Below are positions 1-6,894 of a DNA stretch of 11,483 nucleotides, in pieces; position 1 is the first letter of the stretch; each line of letters starts with the position of its first letter. The stretch covers positions 1 through 11,483 of the forward strand of contig CAZUAJ010000027.1 in assembly GCA_964618105.1 (NCBI GenBank), in the 5' to 3' direction. Source of the DNA: CAG-273 sp964618105 (GTDB taxonomy: Bacteria; Bacillota; Clostridia; TANB77; CAG-508). The notes below the pieces were generated by a model. It was not told the DNA's origin and did not search any database. It was given only the letters and a program-made list of their open reading frames with translations. The position numbers and the translations under genes are program-made.

Positions 1-433
1 CTTCATCAAGAATAACTCTTAATCTATCATTAATAGCATCTCTAGAACTAAATGTATCGTCTAAATCCATTTTACCAACAATATCACGAATTGTAGTAAT
101 TGCTAAATATTCAATACCTTTCTTTAAATTTTGAATTTCATATACTGCTCTTGCAGGGTCTGTAATTTTGTAAAAAACAACAGTATCAATAGTAATAGTA
201 ACATTGTCTTGTGTAATAACACCTTGTGGTGGAATATCCATAGTTTGTTGTTTTAAACTTACTACACTACGAACATGGTCTACAAAAGGAATAATAACTG
301 TAAGACCAGCATCAGCTACTTTATGAAATTTACCAAGCCTTTCAATAATGTATACTTCAGATTGTTTTACTATTTTAATTGTGTTAAATGCTATAATTAA
401 AATAATAACTAATAATGCGATTAAAACCCACAT
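1..433 (-). CDS. SPFH/stomatin-like (slipin/QmcA-type) membrane protein, N-terminal 144 residues
   Basis: The reading frame starts at the ATG complementary to 431-433 and stays open to the left edge, so the C-terminal half is missing. A GGAGG site at about 441-449 fixes the start. Residues 2-18 form one hydrophobic membrane anchor. This is followed by IKIVKQSEVYIIERLGKF, a typical start of a prohibitin/stomatin (SPFH) domain, and then DIPPQGVITQDNV and DPARAVYEI, also typical of the family. Slipins assemble into large membrane rings or microdomains and often scaffold membrane proteases. The gene lies 43 bases downstream of an NfeD-type gene on the same strand. This is the classic stomatin-NfeD operon pairing, and the two products probably act as partners. 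The specific client is not visible from sequence. Confidence 0.9.
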   Translation of the reverse strand, partial: MWVLIALLVIILIIAFNTIKIVKQSEVYIIERLGKFHKVADAGLTVIIPFVDHVRSVVSLKQQTMDIPPQGVITQDNVTITIDTVVFYKITDPARAVYEIQNLKKGIEYLAITTIRDIVGKMDLDDTFSSRDAINDRLRVILDE

Positions 434-476
434 TGTAAAATCCTCCTTTAAAATATATAATAAATAATATTAATAA

Positions 477-932
477 CTAATTTGTTTGTTCAGTTTTAGA
501 AGCTAAATGTTTAGTTGATACAACAGCTTTTACACCATCAATGCACAACACAAAAACTTCAGTTCCTTCACTAATAATTTCTTCACTAGTAGATTTGGCA
601 GACCAAACCTGACCATCTATTTTTATTTGTCCAACACCTAATTTAGGATTAATTTCTTTTATGACAATAGCTTTTTTACCAATAATAGAAAAAGCGTTAG
701 TAACTAAAACATTATCTGTTTTTGAAAGCTTTTTAGCCAAAGGTCTTGTACATAAAATAAACAAAGCAGAAGTAATTACAAATACAGCAGTTTGAATAAT
801 TAAATTATCTGTAAAAAAGCTAGTTATCATAGCACATAAGCTACCTAAGCTTAACCAGAAAATTAAAAATCCTACTGTTGCTATTTCAGCAATAACAAAT
901 ATACCAGCTAAAATTAACCAAATATACCACAT
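477..932 (-). CDS. Short NfeD-family membrane protein (stomatin operon partner)
   Basis: This 151-residue protein starts at the ATG complementary to 930-932, preceded by AAGAAGGAGA. Residues 1-65 hold two to three hydrophobic segments (about 3-20, 22-40 and 46-62). Residues about 75-145 look like the NfeD C-terminal OB-fold, with the characteristic GVGQIKIDGQVWSAKS stretch at 99-114. The protein is the short NfeD form: the ClpP-like serine protease domain found in long NfeD proteins is absent. It is the first gene of a minus-strand operon with the SPFH protein that follows. Short NfeD proteins are thought to bind slipins through the OB domain and influence membrane-domain assembly or quality control. 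The family call is firm; the cellular role is inferred from context. Confidence 0.88.
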   Translation of the reverse strand: MWYIWLILAGIFVIAEIATVGFLIFWLSLGSLCAMITSFFTDNLIIQTAVFVITSALFILCTRPLAKKLSKTDNVLVTNAFSIIGKKAIVIKEINPKLGVGQIKIDGQVWSAKSTSEEIISEGTEVFVLCIDGVKAVVSTKHLASKTEQTN

Positions 933-966
933 AAAATTAATCTCCTTCTTAGTTTATAACATCTAT

Positions 967-996
967 ATTATACTATATTCTTAGTAAAAATGGAAT
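967..996 (-). promoter_or_regulatory. Candidate promoter of the nfeD-SPFH operon
   Basis: The minus strand carries a perfect TATAAT (complement of 967-972), about 35 bases upstream of the nfeD-like start codon. The matching -35 region (ATTCCA, complement of 991-996, 18-base spacer) is poor. The -10 box is convincing, but the promoter as a whole is tentative in such AT-rich DNA. Confidence 0.35.
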
Positions 997-1021
997 ATGT
1001 TTTTAAAAAAAATGTAACATC

Positions 1022-1050
1022 TTGCCAAGTTTTATATTTTATGATATAAC
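1022..1050 (+). promoter_or_regulatory. Sigma-A-type promoter of the uridylyltransferase-glmU operon
   Basis: TTGCCA at 1022-1027 and TATAAC at 1045-1050 are separated by exactly 17 bases. A TGA directly precedes the -10 box, giving an extended -10. Each hexamer differs from consensus at one position. Transcription would start near 1057, leaving a leader of about 60 bases before the first ATG at 1119. No further structure was seen in the leader. Confidence 0.6.
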
Positions 1051-1118
1051 ATTAAACAAGCAAACCAAATATAATTATATAAAAAGTTTAGTTAAACATA
1101 GAAAGGAATGAACTTAAA

Positions 1119-2345
1119 ATGCAAGAACAAAATATTGAGTTGCTAAAAAAATATCATCAAGAACATATACTAGAATATAGTCTAAATGAAAAACAACAAA
1201 GTGAACTGGAAAAACAAATACAAAATATAAATTTTGAACAATTACAAAAATTATATGAAAGTACAAAACAAGAAAAAAAAATGGAAGAAAAGAAAATTGA
1301 AAATATTGCATATACAGACAAGTCAAAATTATCAAAAGAAGAAGAGCAAGAATTAGTTAAAATTGGCGAAGAAGTTATAAAACAAGGTAAGTATGCAGTT
1401 ATAACATTGGCAGGGGGGCAAGGTACTAGACTTGGTCATAGTGGTCCAAAAGGTACTTATGCTTTAGATACTATAAATGGAAAAAAATATATATTTGAAA
1501 TAATTATAGATAGATTAAAAAAAGCAAAACAGGAATATGGCATTTCAATTCCTTGGTATGTAATGACAAGTAAAGATAATCATGAAGAAACGGTGTGGTT
1601 TTTGGAAAATAATAATTATTTTGAATATGATAAAGAAAAAGTGAAATTTTTTAAGCAAGGCGAATTGCCTTTAGTAGATACACAAGGAAAAGTTATTTTA
1701 AATGAATATGGTAAAATAAAAGAAGCTGCAGACGGAAATGGTGGACTTTTTGAAGCAGTTAATAAAAATAATATTTTACAAGATTTTAAGCAAAACAAAA
1801 TTGAATGGTTATTTGTAAGTAATATTGATAATATATTATCAAATTTTGTTGATCCATTATTAGTAGGGCTTACAATTAAAAATAAAACAAAAATTGCAGC
1901 AAAATCTGTAGCAAAGGCAGATGCTTACGAAAAAGTTGGAGTATTTTGCAAGATTAATGGAAAACCACAAGTAATAGAATATATAGATTTGCCACAAGAA
2001 ATGGCAAGAAAAGTAGATAAAGATGGTAATTTACTATTTGGTGATGGTAATTTTGGTAATTATTTATATCATCAATCAGTTTTTGAAAACTTAGCAAATG
2101 CACAACTTCCATATCACACAGCATTTAAAAAATCAGCATATTTAAATAAAAATGGTGATTTTATAGAACCAACAGAACCAAATGTATATAAATTTGAAAC
2201 TTTTATATTTGATTCATTTATGGAATATAATGATATTACAATTTTAAGAGTAAAAAGAGAAGATGAATTTGCACCAGTAAAAAATCGTACTGGAAATGAC
2301 AGCCCTGAAACAGCTGTTAAATTATATAATGAAAAATTTAAATAG
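1119..2345 (+). CDS. Eukaryotic-type UDP-N-acetylhexosamine pyrophosphorylase-like uridylyltransferase (UDPGP family)
   Basis: This 408-residue protein resembles human AGX1/UAP1 and not the bacterial GalU or GlmU enzymes. The N-terminal region (13-47) follows the UAP pattern of QEH followed by a helical segment ending in INFEQL. The nucleotide-binding loop LAGGQGTRLG is at 97-106, followed by PKG at 110-112. Other UAP blocks are MTSKDNHEET (149-158), DGNGGL (205-210), the metal-site NIDNIL (235-240), VGVFCKINGKPQVIEY (273-288) and the C-terminal REDEFAPVKN (380-389) with the catalytic-type lysine K388. It ends soon after this block, lacking the extra C-terminal domain of the 505-522-residue human enzyme. 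The expected reaction is UTP plus a hexosamine 1-phosphate giving a UDP-sugar and pyrophosphate in the cytoplasm. The adjacent acetyltransferase makes GlcNAc-1-P the likely substrate; Glc-1-P or GalNAc-1-P remain possible. Confidence 0.85.
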   Translation: MQEQNIELLKKYHQEHILEYSLNEKQQSELEKQIQNINFEQLQKLYESTKQEKKMEEKKIENIAYTDKSKLSKEEEQELVKIGEEVIKQGKYAVITLAGGQGTRLGHSGPKGTYALDTINGKKYIFEIIIDRLKKAKQEYGISIPWYVMTSKDNHEETVWFLENNNYFEYDKEKVKFFKQGELPLVDTQGKVILNEYGKIKEAADGNGGLFEAVNKNNILQDFKQNKIEWLFVSNIDNILSNFVDPLLVGLTIKNKTKIAAKSVAKADAYEKVGVFCKINGKPQVIEYIDLPQEMARKVDKDGNLLFGDGNFGNYLYHQSVFENLANAQLPYHTAFKKSAYLNKNGDFIEPTEPNVYKFETFIFDSFMEYNDITILRVKREDEFAPVKNRTGNDSPETAVKLYNEKFK

Positions 2346-2358
2346 AGGAGAAGATTTT

Positions 2359-3615
2359 ATGAAAAATGTAATTGGTTTAATTATGGCAGCAGGGACAGAT
2401 GACAGAATGAAATCAAAAAAATCAAAATTAGCACAAGAGCTATATGGAAAAGCTGTTATTAAAAGAGTGGTTGACAGTATGAAAAAAGCAGGAATAGAAG
2501 ATGTGGCAGTTATTGTAGGTGAAAACAAAGAAGAAATTGAAAGTATTTTAAAAGATGAAGTTACATATTTAGAGCAAAAAGGCTGTTTAGGAACAGGTCA
2601 TGCAATTATGCAAGCAACAAGTTATTTAGAACAAAAACAAGGCAAAGTTGTAATTGCAAATGGAAATATTCCATTAATTACTGCGGAAACTATTACAAAT
2701 TTAGTAGAAAAATCAATAAAAGAAAATGAAGCTGCAACAATTCTTACTGGTATTATAAGTGAACCAAAAGGCTATGGAAGAATTATAAGAAGGGATAATA
2801 AAATAGTAGAAATTATAGAAGAAAAAGAACTAACAGAAGCAGAAAGAAAGATGCTAGAAGTAAATGCAGGAGTGTATTGCTTTGAAATTGAAGATTTGAT
2901 TAAAATTATTGGAACATTAAGAAAAAACAGTATGGGGTTATATTATCTAACAGATACAATTAAAATGCTTATTGCATCTGGTAAAAAAGTGGGTGGATTT
3001 TTAGTAGAAGACAACACAGAAATTTTAAGCTTAAATACTAAACTTCAACTTGAAATGTTAACAAGAATTTTAAGAATAAAAATAAACACAATGCACTTAA
3101 ACAATGGAGTAACAATTGAAGATATAAATACAACATATATTTACGAAGATGTTGAAATTGGAATAGATACAGTAATTCATCCAAATACAACAATAAAATC
3201 AGGTGTAGTAATTGGAGAAGAGTGTAACATTGGACCAAATGCTTATATTCGTGAAGGATGCAAATTAGCAAATAAAGTAAAAGTTGGAAGCTTTGTTGAA
3301 ATTAAAAAAGCAATTATTGCAGAAGGGTCAAAAGTACCACATTTATCATATATGGGGGATTGTGAAATAGGTACAAAATGTAATATTGGCTGTGGAACAA
3401 TAACATGTAATTATGATGGAAAAAATAAACACAAAACAAAAATTGGTGATAACTGCTTTATAGGCTCAAATGTAAATTTAGTTGCACCTGTTACATTAGG
3501 TGATCATGTATTAGTTGCAGCAGGTTCAACAATTACACAAGATGTACCATCAGAAGCACTAAGCATTGCAAGAGAAAGACAAACAAATAAAGAAGAATGG
3601 AATAAAGATAAATAA
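2359..3615 (+). CDS. glmU: GlmU homologue: intact GlcN-1-P acetyltransferase domain with a degenerate uridylyltransferase domain
   Basis: The start at 2359 is chosen over an upstream in-frame ATG at 2296 because AGAGGAGAAG lies just before it and the protein then begins like GlmU. It starts 13 bases after the previous stop, so the two genes are co-transcribed. The product has 418 residues against about 456 for usual GlmU. Acetyltransferase residues are conserved (E. coli numbers in brackets): R298 (R333), K316 (K351), catalytic H328 (H363), Y331 (Y366), N351-Y352 (N386-Y387). In the N-terminal domain the GKGTRM loop reads GTDDRM at 12-17, P24 is S22, and the metal ligand D105 of GDVPL is N103 in GNIPL. 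R16, K23, Q73/LGTGH, G140, E154, N169 and N226 are kept. Uridylyl transfer is therefore probably lost, while acetylation of GlcN-1-P by acetyl-CoA should persist. The left-handed beta-helix is about 34 residues short. Confidence 0.88.
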   Translation: MKNVIGLIMAAGTDDRMKSKKSKLAQELYGKAVIKRVVDSMKKAGIEDVAVIVGENKEEIESILKDEVTYLEQKGCLGTGHAIMQATSYLEQKQGKVVIANGNIPLITAETITNLVEKSIKENEAATILTGIISEPKGYGRIIRRDNKIVEIIEEKELTEAERKMLEVNAGVYCFEIEDLIKIIGTLRKNSMGLYYLTDTIKMLIASGKKVGGFLVEDNTEILSLNTKLQLEMLTRILRIKINTMHLNNGVTIEDINTTYIYEDVEIGIDTVIHPNTTIKSGVVIGEECNIGPNAYIREGCKLANKVKVGSFVEIKKAIIAEGSKVPHLSYMGDCEIGTKCNIGCGTITCNYDGKNKHKTKIGDNCFIGSNVNLVAPVTLGDHVLVAAGSTITQDVPSEALSIARERQTNKEEWNKDK

Positions 3616-3625
3616 AAAGATGCTA

Positions 3626-3679
3626 ATGTGGGCGTAGACAAATGACAAATTGAATGTTGTCATTTATCTACGCCCACAT
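3626..3679 (-). terminator. Long hairpin between convergent genes, best read as terminator of the YvlD-like gene
   Basis: Two 23-base arms (3626-3648 and 3657-3679) flank an 8-base loop. The arms match at 22 of 23 positions and contain the GC-rich core GTGGGCGTAGA. The single mismatch is C/A on the plus strand, which becomes a pairable G-U in a minus-strand transcript. The minus strand also continues into CTTTTTATTTAT after the stem, whereas the plus side has no T-run. It therefore fits the minus-strand gene best, though it may also stop glmU transcripts. Confidence 0.65.
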
Positions 3680-3770
3680 ATTTAGATAAAGTCGAAGTTC
3701 AAATTTAAGTTACCTTGAACTGTGATAGTTACAAAGTAATTATGCACACTTGGAAAAGCCACTTTTCTTA

Positions 3771-4139
3771 TTATTGTTCTCCAGGAATGAAGTAATCAAC
3801 TACACCATAAACAATTGCACCAACTATTGCTGCCATCCAAGAAACAGTATAACCAGCAACAAAATATTGAGTTATATATAACACAACAGCAGATAGTACA
3901 AACCCTACAAAGCCCTTACCAAAAGAACTAGCATGCAAACTTGTAAATCTAGTAATTAAGTAATCAATAATTGTAAGCACAACAGCTGCTGCTACTAAGG
4001 TCCAAAAGCTACTAATTCTGAAGCCGGGTGTAAAAAATGCAGTAATACCAAGAACAATTGCAGCAGTAACTAATCTTCCAATTATTTGCCAAATTGTACT
4101 TGTTGTATTAGATTGTACATTTGTATTTGTATTTGACAT
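3771..4139 (-). CDS. YvlD-like / phage-holin-4-type four-helix membrane protein
   Basis: This 122-residue protein starts at the ATG complementary to 4137-4139, with GGAGG about nine bases upstream. A polar Ser/Thr/Asn/Gln-rich leader (1-15) precedes four hydrophobic segments at about 18-36, 45-62, 73-92 and 99-117. The two halves are an internal repeat: TPGFRIS.FW...AAAVVLTIIDYLI (37-62) aligns with VAGYTVS.WMAAIVGAIVYGVVDYFI (94-118). That pattern is typical of the phage-holin-4 / YvlD family (PF04020). Despite the family name, these are widespread chromosomal membrane proteins of unknown function, and no lysin or phage gene is nearby. It is a single-gene unit, convergent with glmU and divergent from the YetF-like gene. 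Confidence 0.75.
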   Translation of the reverse strand: MSNTNTNVQSNTTSTIWQIIGRLVTAAIVLGITAFFTPGFRISSFWTLVAAAVVLTIIDYLITRFTSLHASSFGKGFVGFVLSAVVLYITQYFVAGYTVSWMAAIVGAIVYGVVDYFIPGEQ

Positions 4140-4204
4140 GTTTTATAAACCTCCTTAATATAAATTGAATACATATTTGCTAATTTTATTATTAACTTAA
4201 AAAC

Positions 4205-4235
4205 AAAAATTATTCAAATAATGAATAATTTTTTT
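4205..4235. repeat. AT-only perfect inverted repeat in the divergent intergenic region
   Basis: AAAAATTATTCA (4205-4216) and TGAATAATTTTT (4222-4233) are perfect reverse complements around a 5-base loop, and the T-run continues to 4235. On the plus strand it has the form of a weak Rho-independent terminator placed 46 bases before the YetF-like start. It could equally be a protein-binding palindrome between the two divergent genes. It contains the upstream ATG at 4221 that is in frame with the YetF gene, which argues against that ATG as the start. Confidence 0.5.
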
Positions 4236-4280
4236 ATTTTGGCTCAAAATTATATAAAAACTTGCGAAAGGAATTTGAAA

Positions 4281-4952
4281 ATGATAATAACTTTAATAAG
4301 AACAATAGTATTATACATACTCGTTTTAATAGTTATGAGATTGATGGGAAAAAGGGAAATTGGACAGCTTCAACCTTTTGAACTTGCAATTTCAATTATG
4401 ATTGCAGATTTAGCGTCAATTCCAATGACTGATGTAGGAATACCAATTACAAATGGAATAATACCAATTTTAGGGCTTTTGGTAATGCATCTTTTAATTT
4501 CTATTATAAATATAAAAAGCATAAGAGGAAGAGAAATTTTGTGTGGAAGACCAACAATTTTAATATACAGAGGAAAAATAGATGAAAAAGCTTTAAAAAA
4601 AGAAAGATTTACAGTAAATGAATTAGAAGAAAGGCTAAGAGCAAGTAATGTTGTAAACTTAGGAGATGTAGAGTATGCAATACTTGAAACAAGTGGTCAA
4701 GTGACGGTTATACAAAAGCCAAATAAGCGTACAACAACGCCAGAAGATTTTAATATAGAACCAGAGTATGAGGGATTACCTTATGATTTAGTTATAGATG
4801 GAAAAGTATTAAATGAAAACTTAAGAAAAATTGGGAAAAATAATATATGGCTAAAAAAACAGGTGGAAAAATTTAATATTACACCACAAGAAGCTTTAAT
4901 TGTAACTTTTGACGGAAAAGGACAAATATTTTGTCAAAAAAAAGAAAAGTAA
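4281..4952 (+). CDS. YetF-like DUF421 membrane protein
   Basis: The start at 4281 gives 223 residues. It is preferred over the in-frame ATG at 4221 because GAAAGGAA lies seven bases upstream and the protein then begins directly with its first membrane helix. Three membrane segments lie at about 3-20, 35-48 and 57-77. Between the first two is the family hallmark MGKREIGQLQPFEL (22-35). The soluble part carries GRPTILIYRGKI (89-100), FTVNELEERLR (110-120) and VEYAILETSGQVTVI (130-144), closely matching B. subtilis YetF. Members of this family are paralogous membrane proteins with a cytosolic alpha/beta domain; their biochemical function is not established. It is followed nine bases later by a DUF4363-type gene, with which it probably forms an operon. 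Confidence 0.85.
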   Translation: MIITLIRTIVLYILVLIVMRLMGKREIGQLQPFELAISIMIADLASIPMTDVGIPITNGIIPILGLLVMHLLISIINIKSIRGREILCGRPTILIYRGKIDEKALKKERFTVNELEERLRASNVVNLGDVEYAILETSGQVTVIQKPNKRTTTPEDFNIEPEYEGLPYDLVIDGKVLNENLRKIGKNNIWLKKQVEKFNITPQEALIVTFDGKGQIFCQKKEK

Positions 4953-4961
4953 GGAGAAACT

Positions 4962-5351
4962 ATGTATAAAGAACTAATTATTATAATTATAATAATAGTA
5001 GTAGTTATAATAGGAAATGTTATAACTCAAAGTAATACTAATAAATCAGTAGAAGTAATGAGCAAAGAACTTGAAAGTTTTAAAAGTGAAATTTTAAGTG
5101 AAAATATAAGTAAAAAAGAAATACAAGAACATATTAGTCAAATAAATAATACTTGGGAAGAAAGGTTTGAAAAATTAGCATATTATATTGAACATGATGA
5201 ATTAGAAAAAGTAACTACAGAACTTACAAAATTAAAAGCAGATGTTGAAACAGAAAACTATGATTTTGCAATAGAAAATTTGGAGAGTTGTATATTTATA
5301 TTAGAACATATAAAAGATAAATCTGCACTAAAAATTGTTAACATATTTTAA
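4962..5351 (+). CDS. DUF4363-like membrane-anchored protein
   Basis: This 129-residue protein starts at 4962 behind AAGGAG and nine bases after the YetF-like stop. Residues 5-19 are an extremely simple membrane anchor of almost only Ile and Val (seven consecutive Ile), with no signal-peptidase site seen. The remaining about 100 residues are charged and helical, with W52-EER and repeated amphipathic stretches. This resembles DUF4363 proteins, which in clostridia tend to accompany YetF/DUF421 genes. The helical part is probably extracytoplasmic. Function is unknown; from gene order I infer a partner role with the YetF-like protein. The family call rests on general architecture and context more than on a sharp motif. 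Confidence 0.7.
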   Translation: MYKELIIIIIIIVVVIIGNVITQSNTNKSVEVMSKELESFKSEILSENISKKEIQEHISQINNTWEERFEKLAYYIEHDELEKVTTELTKLKADVETENYDFAIENLESCIFILEHIKDKSALKIVNIF

Positions 5352-5362
5352 CAATTTTTAGT
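5327..5362. terminator. Bidirectional terminator-like hairpin between convergent operons
   Basis: The 15-base arms ACTAAAAATTGTTAA (5327-5341) and its exact reverse complement (5348-5362) flank a 6-base loop. The left arm encodes the last residues of the DUF4363-like protein and the stop codon lies in the right arm. Each descending arm holds a TTTTT tract on its own strand. The minus-strand HD gene ends at 5382, so the hairpin can serve both converging transcripts. The stem is very AT-rich and no T-run follows it. Confidence 0.55.
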
Positions 5363-5381
5363 ACACTTAAGGTTGTAACAA

Positions 5382-5933
5382 TTATGCTATTCTAAAAACA
5401 ACAAGACTTAAAAGCACATAAGCATATTTATAAAAAGTTTTAGAATGAAGTATATTGGTTATATGATGAAAAGTTTCTACACAGGCACTATATTTATCAG
5501 CAAAAGTGACAACAATAGTTTCCTTATAATGTGGAATTTTAATAGTAACTGGCCACATGTGATTAACAATTACATCTTTTTCAATATTGTTTAATTTAAA
5601 AATTTCAGTTGCATTTTTTAAAGCAATTTTTGGATGAATAAAAGCATGCTGTCCATTCCAACTTTTATCTTTTCTAATGTAGTTATGCCAATCATATAAA
5701 AATAAGTCATGAAGCATTGCACCGCGTGTGGCAGAAATATAGTCTAAATTTAGTTTTTTGCAAACTATATATGTATAATATGCAACTTGCATACAATGCT
5801 TATAACAGGATGTATGTGCATGCTGGTTATATACCTTCATTTCTTGAACTTTAGCATTTTGAACCAAGTCATTTATAATAGAAAAAAATTCTTCTAAAGA
5901 AGTGTTTTTTTCTATTAAATCTTTTTTTATCAT
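5382..5933 (-). CDS. HD-domain metal-dependent phosphohydrolase
   Basis: This 183-residue protein starts at the ATG complementary to 5931-5933, with AAAGGGGA about ten bases upstream. HD-superfamily metal ligands can be followed in order: H46 in CYKH, the H75-D76 pair in GAMLHDLFLYDWH, H96 and H100 in QHAFIHPKIA, H125 in VNHMWP, and D146 in FADKYSA. This is a complete set for a phosphohydrolase that acts on nucleotides or other phosphate esters. The substrate cannot be deduced. The C-terminus (167-183) is hydrophobic and might contact the membrane. It is the last gene of the operon with the Sms pair, 24 bases after the SmsB-like stop, so it is probably co-expressed with Fe-S assembly. Whether that link is functional is not shown by the sequence. 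Confidence 0.82.
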   Translation of the reverse strand: MIKKDLIEKNTSLEEFFSIINDLVQNAKVQEMKVYNQHAHTSCYKHCMQVAYYTYIVCKKLNLDYISATRGAMLHDLFLYDWHNYIRKDKSWNGQHAFIHPKIALKNATEIFKLNNIEKDVIVNHMWPVTIKIPHYKETIVVTFADKYSACVETFHHITNILHSKTFYKYAYVLLSLVVFRIA

Positions 5934-5957
5934 AAAATAAAATCCCCTTTTTAAATT

Positions 5958-6893
5958 TTACTTTAAAAACCCGTTTATAATTTGTTCTTCAGCTTCTTTT
6001 TCTGTAAGACCAAGAGTCATAAGTTTTACAAGTTGTTCACCGGCAATTTTACCAATGGCAGCTTCATGAAGCAAACTAGCATCAACATCATTTGCTACAA
6101 CCTTTGGAATAGAAGCAACTTTAGCTTTATCCATAATAATTGCATCACATTCAACATGACCAAAGCATTTATTATTTCCATTAACATTTGAACTAAATTC
6201 TTGAACAGAATTATCTCTTGCAATAGCACGAGATGCAACATGAACACTTGAATTTTCACCATTTAAGTTAATATCAAAAATACTTTTAGCAGTTTGATTC
6301 TCAGCAGTCATAACTCTTTCTGTAATTACTAAATTTGTATTTGCATCCAAATTGCCCTTGGTTTCACGAACTGTTGAAGAAACACCTTTAATTTGAATAG
6401 TTTCCATTTCTAGTGTAGAACCTTCTTCAAGGTTTACAATTGTTTGTGGGTTTAAAATTCTATCTCCAGTTCCTTTGCCTTCGCCATAATGTTTTTCAAT
6501 ATATTTAACTTTAGAATTTTTTGCTAAATGAAAAGTGTGTATACCGTCATGCTCAGAAGTTTCGCAAGAACTATTATGAATACCACAACCTGCAACAATT
6601 ACAACATCAGCGTTTTCGCCAATATAAAAATCATTGTAAACAACATCATTAAAACCAGCTTCTGTTAAAATAACAGGAATATGCACACTTTCGTTTTTTG
6701 TATTTGGTTTAATAATAATATCAATACCTGGTTTATCATTTTTTGTTACAATATCTATATTTGCAGTTGTATTTCGTGCAATTCCTTTACCATTTTCACG
6801 TATATTATATGCACCAATTGGAGTTTTTTCTATATCAGCAATTGTTTTTAATAAATTTTTTTCAATTATATCCAATTTAATTTCATTACTCAT
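5958..6893 (-). CDS. smsB: SmsB-like short SufB/SufD Fe-S scaffold protein
   Basis: The ATG complementary to 6891-6893 is chosen (311 residues) because a full AAAGGAGGTAAC lies ten bases upstream and it starts one base after the sufC-like stop; an upstream TTG at 6917 would overlap that site. The protein is the beta-helix core of SufB/SufD without the N-terminal extension of SufB. Typical blocks are AGCGIHNSSCETSEHDGIH (101-119), EKHYGEG (133-139), NPQT, GENSSVHVASRAIARDNSVQEF, ECDAI and the C-terminal LLHEAAIGKIAGEQLVKLM (275-293). These resemble archaeal single-SufB proteins, which belong to the SMS (SmsCB) minimal system. At the position of E. coli SufB C405 there is a lysine, while the HE pair before AAIGKI is kept. 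It should bind the neighbouring ATPase and build Fe-S clusters in the cytoplasm. Cysteines at 103, 110, 243 and 249 are candidate ligands. Confidence 0.85.
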   Translation of the reverse strand: MSNEIKLDIIEKNLLKTIADIEKTPIGAYNIRENGKGIARNTTANIDIVTKNDKPGIDIIIKPNTKNESVHIPVILTEAGFNDVVYNDFYIGENADVVIVAGCGIHNSSCETSEHDGIHTFHLAKNSKVKYIEKHYGEGKGTGDRILNPQTIVNLEEGSTLEMETIQIKGVSSTVRETKGNLDANTNLVITERVMTAENQTAKSIFDINLNGENSSVHVASRAIARDNSVQEFSSNVNGNNKCFGHVECDAIIMDKAKVASIPKVVANDVDASLLHEAAIGKIAGEQLVKLMTLGLTEKEAEEQIINGFLK

Positions 6894-6894
6894 A

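Noticed and set aside
1114..1335. Minus-strand frame inside the uridylyltransferase gene
   Set aside because: Low-complexity Phe/Val/Leu translation opposite an A-rich coding strand, with no ribosome site or family similarity; a shadow of the real gene, as are the frames at 1616-1798, 2322-2528, 3038-3271, 5982-6191 and 7400-7639.
2296..2358. glmU starting at 2296, overlapping the upstream gene
   Set aside because: The extension is translated from the upstream gene's coding sequence in another frame; the start at 2359 has AGAGGAG and gives a canonical GlmU N-terminus.
3771..4139. A phage holin suggesting a prophage
   Set aside because: The family name is misleading: the repeat-built four-helix protein matches chromosomal YvlD-type proteins, and no endolysin, structural, integrase or attachment sequence is near it.
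4221..4280. Longer N-terminus for the YetF-like protein from the ATG at 4221
   Set aside because: That ATG lies in an AT hairpin without a ribosome site, while the ATG at 4281 has GAAAGGAA at good spacing and begins with the expected first helix.
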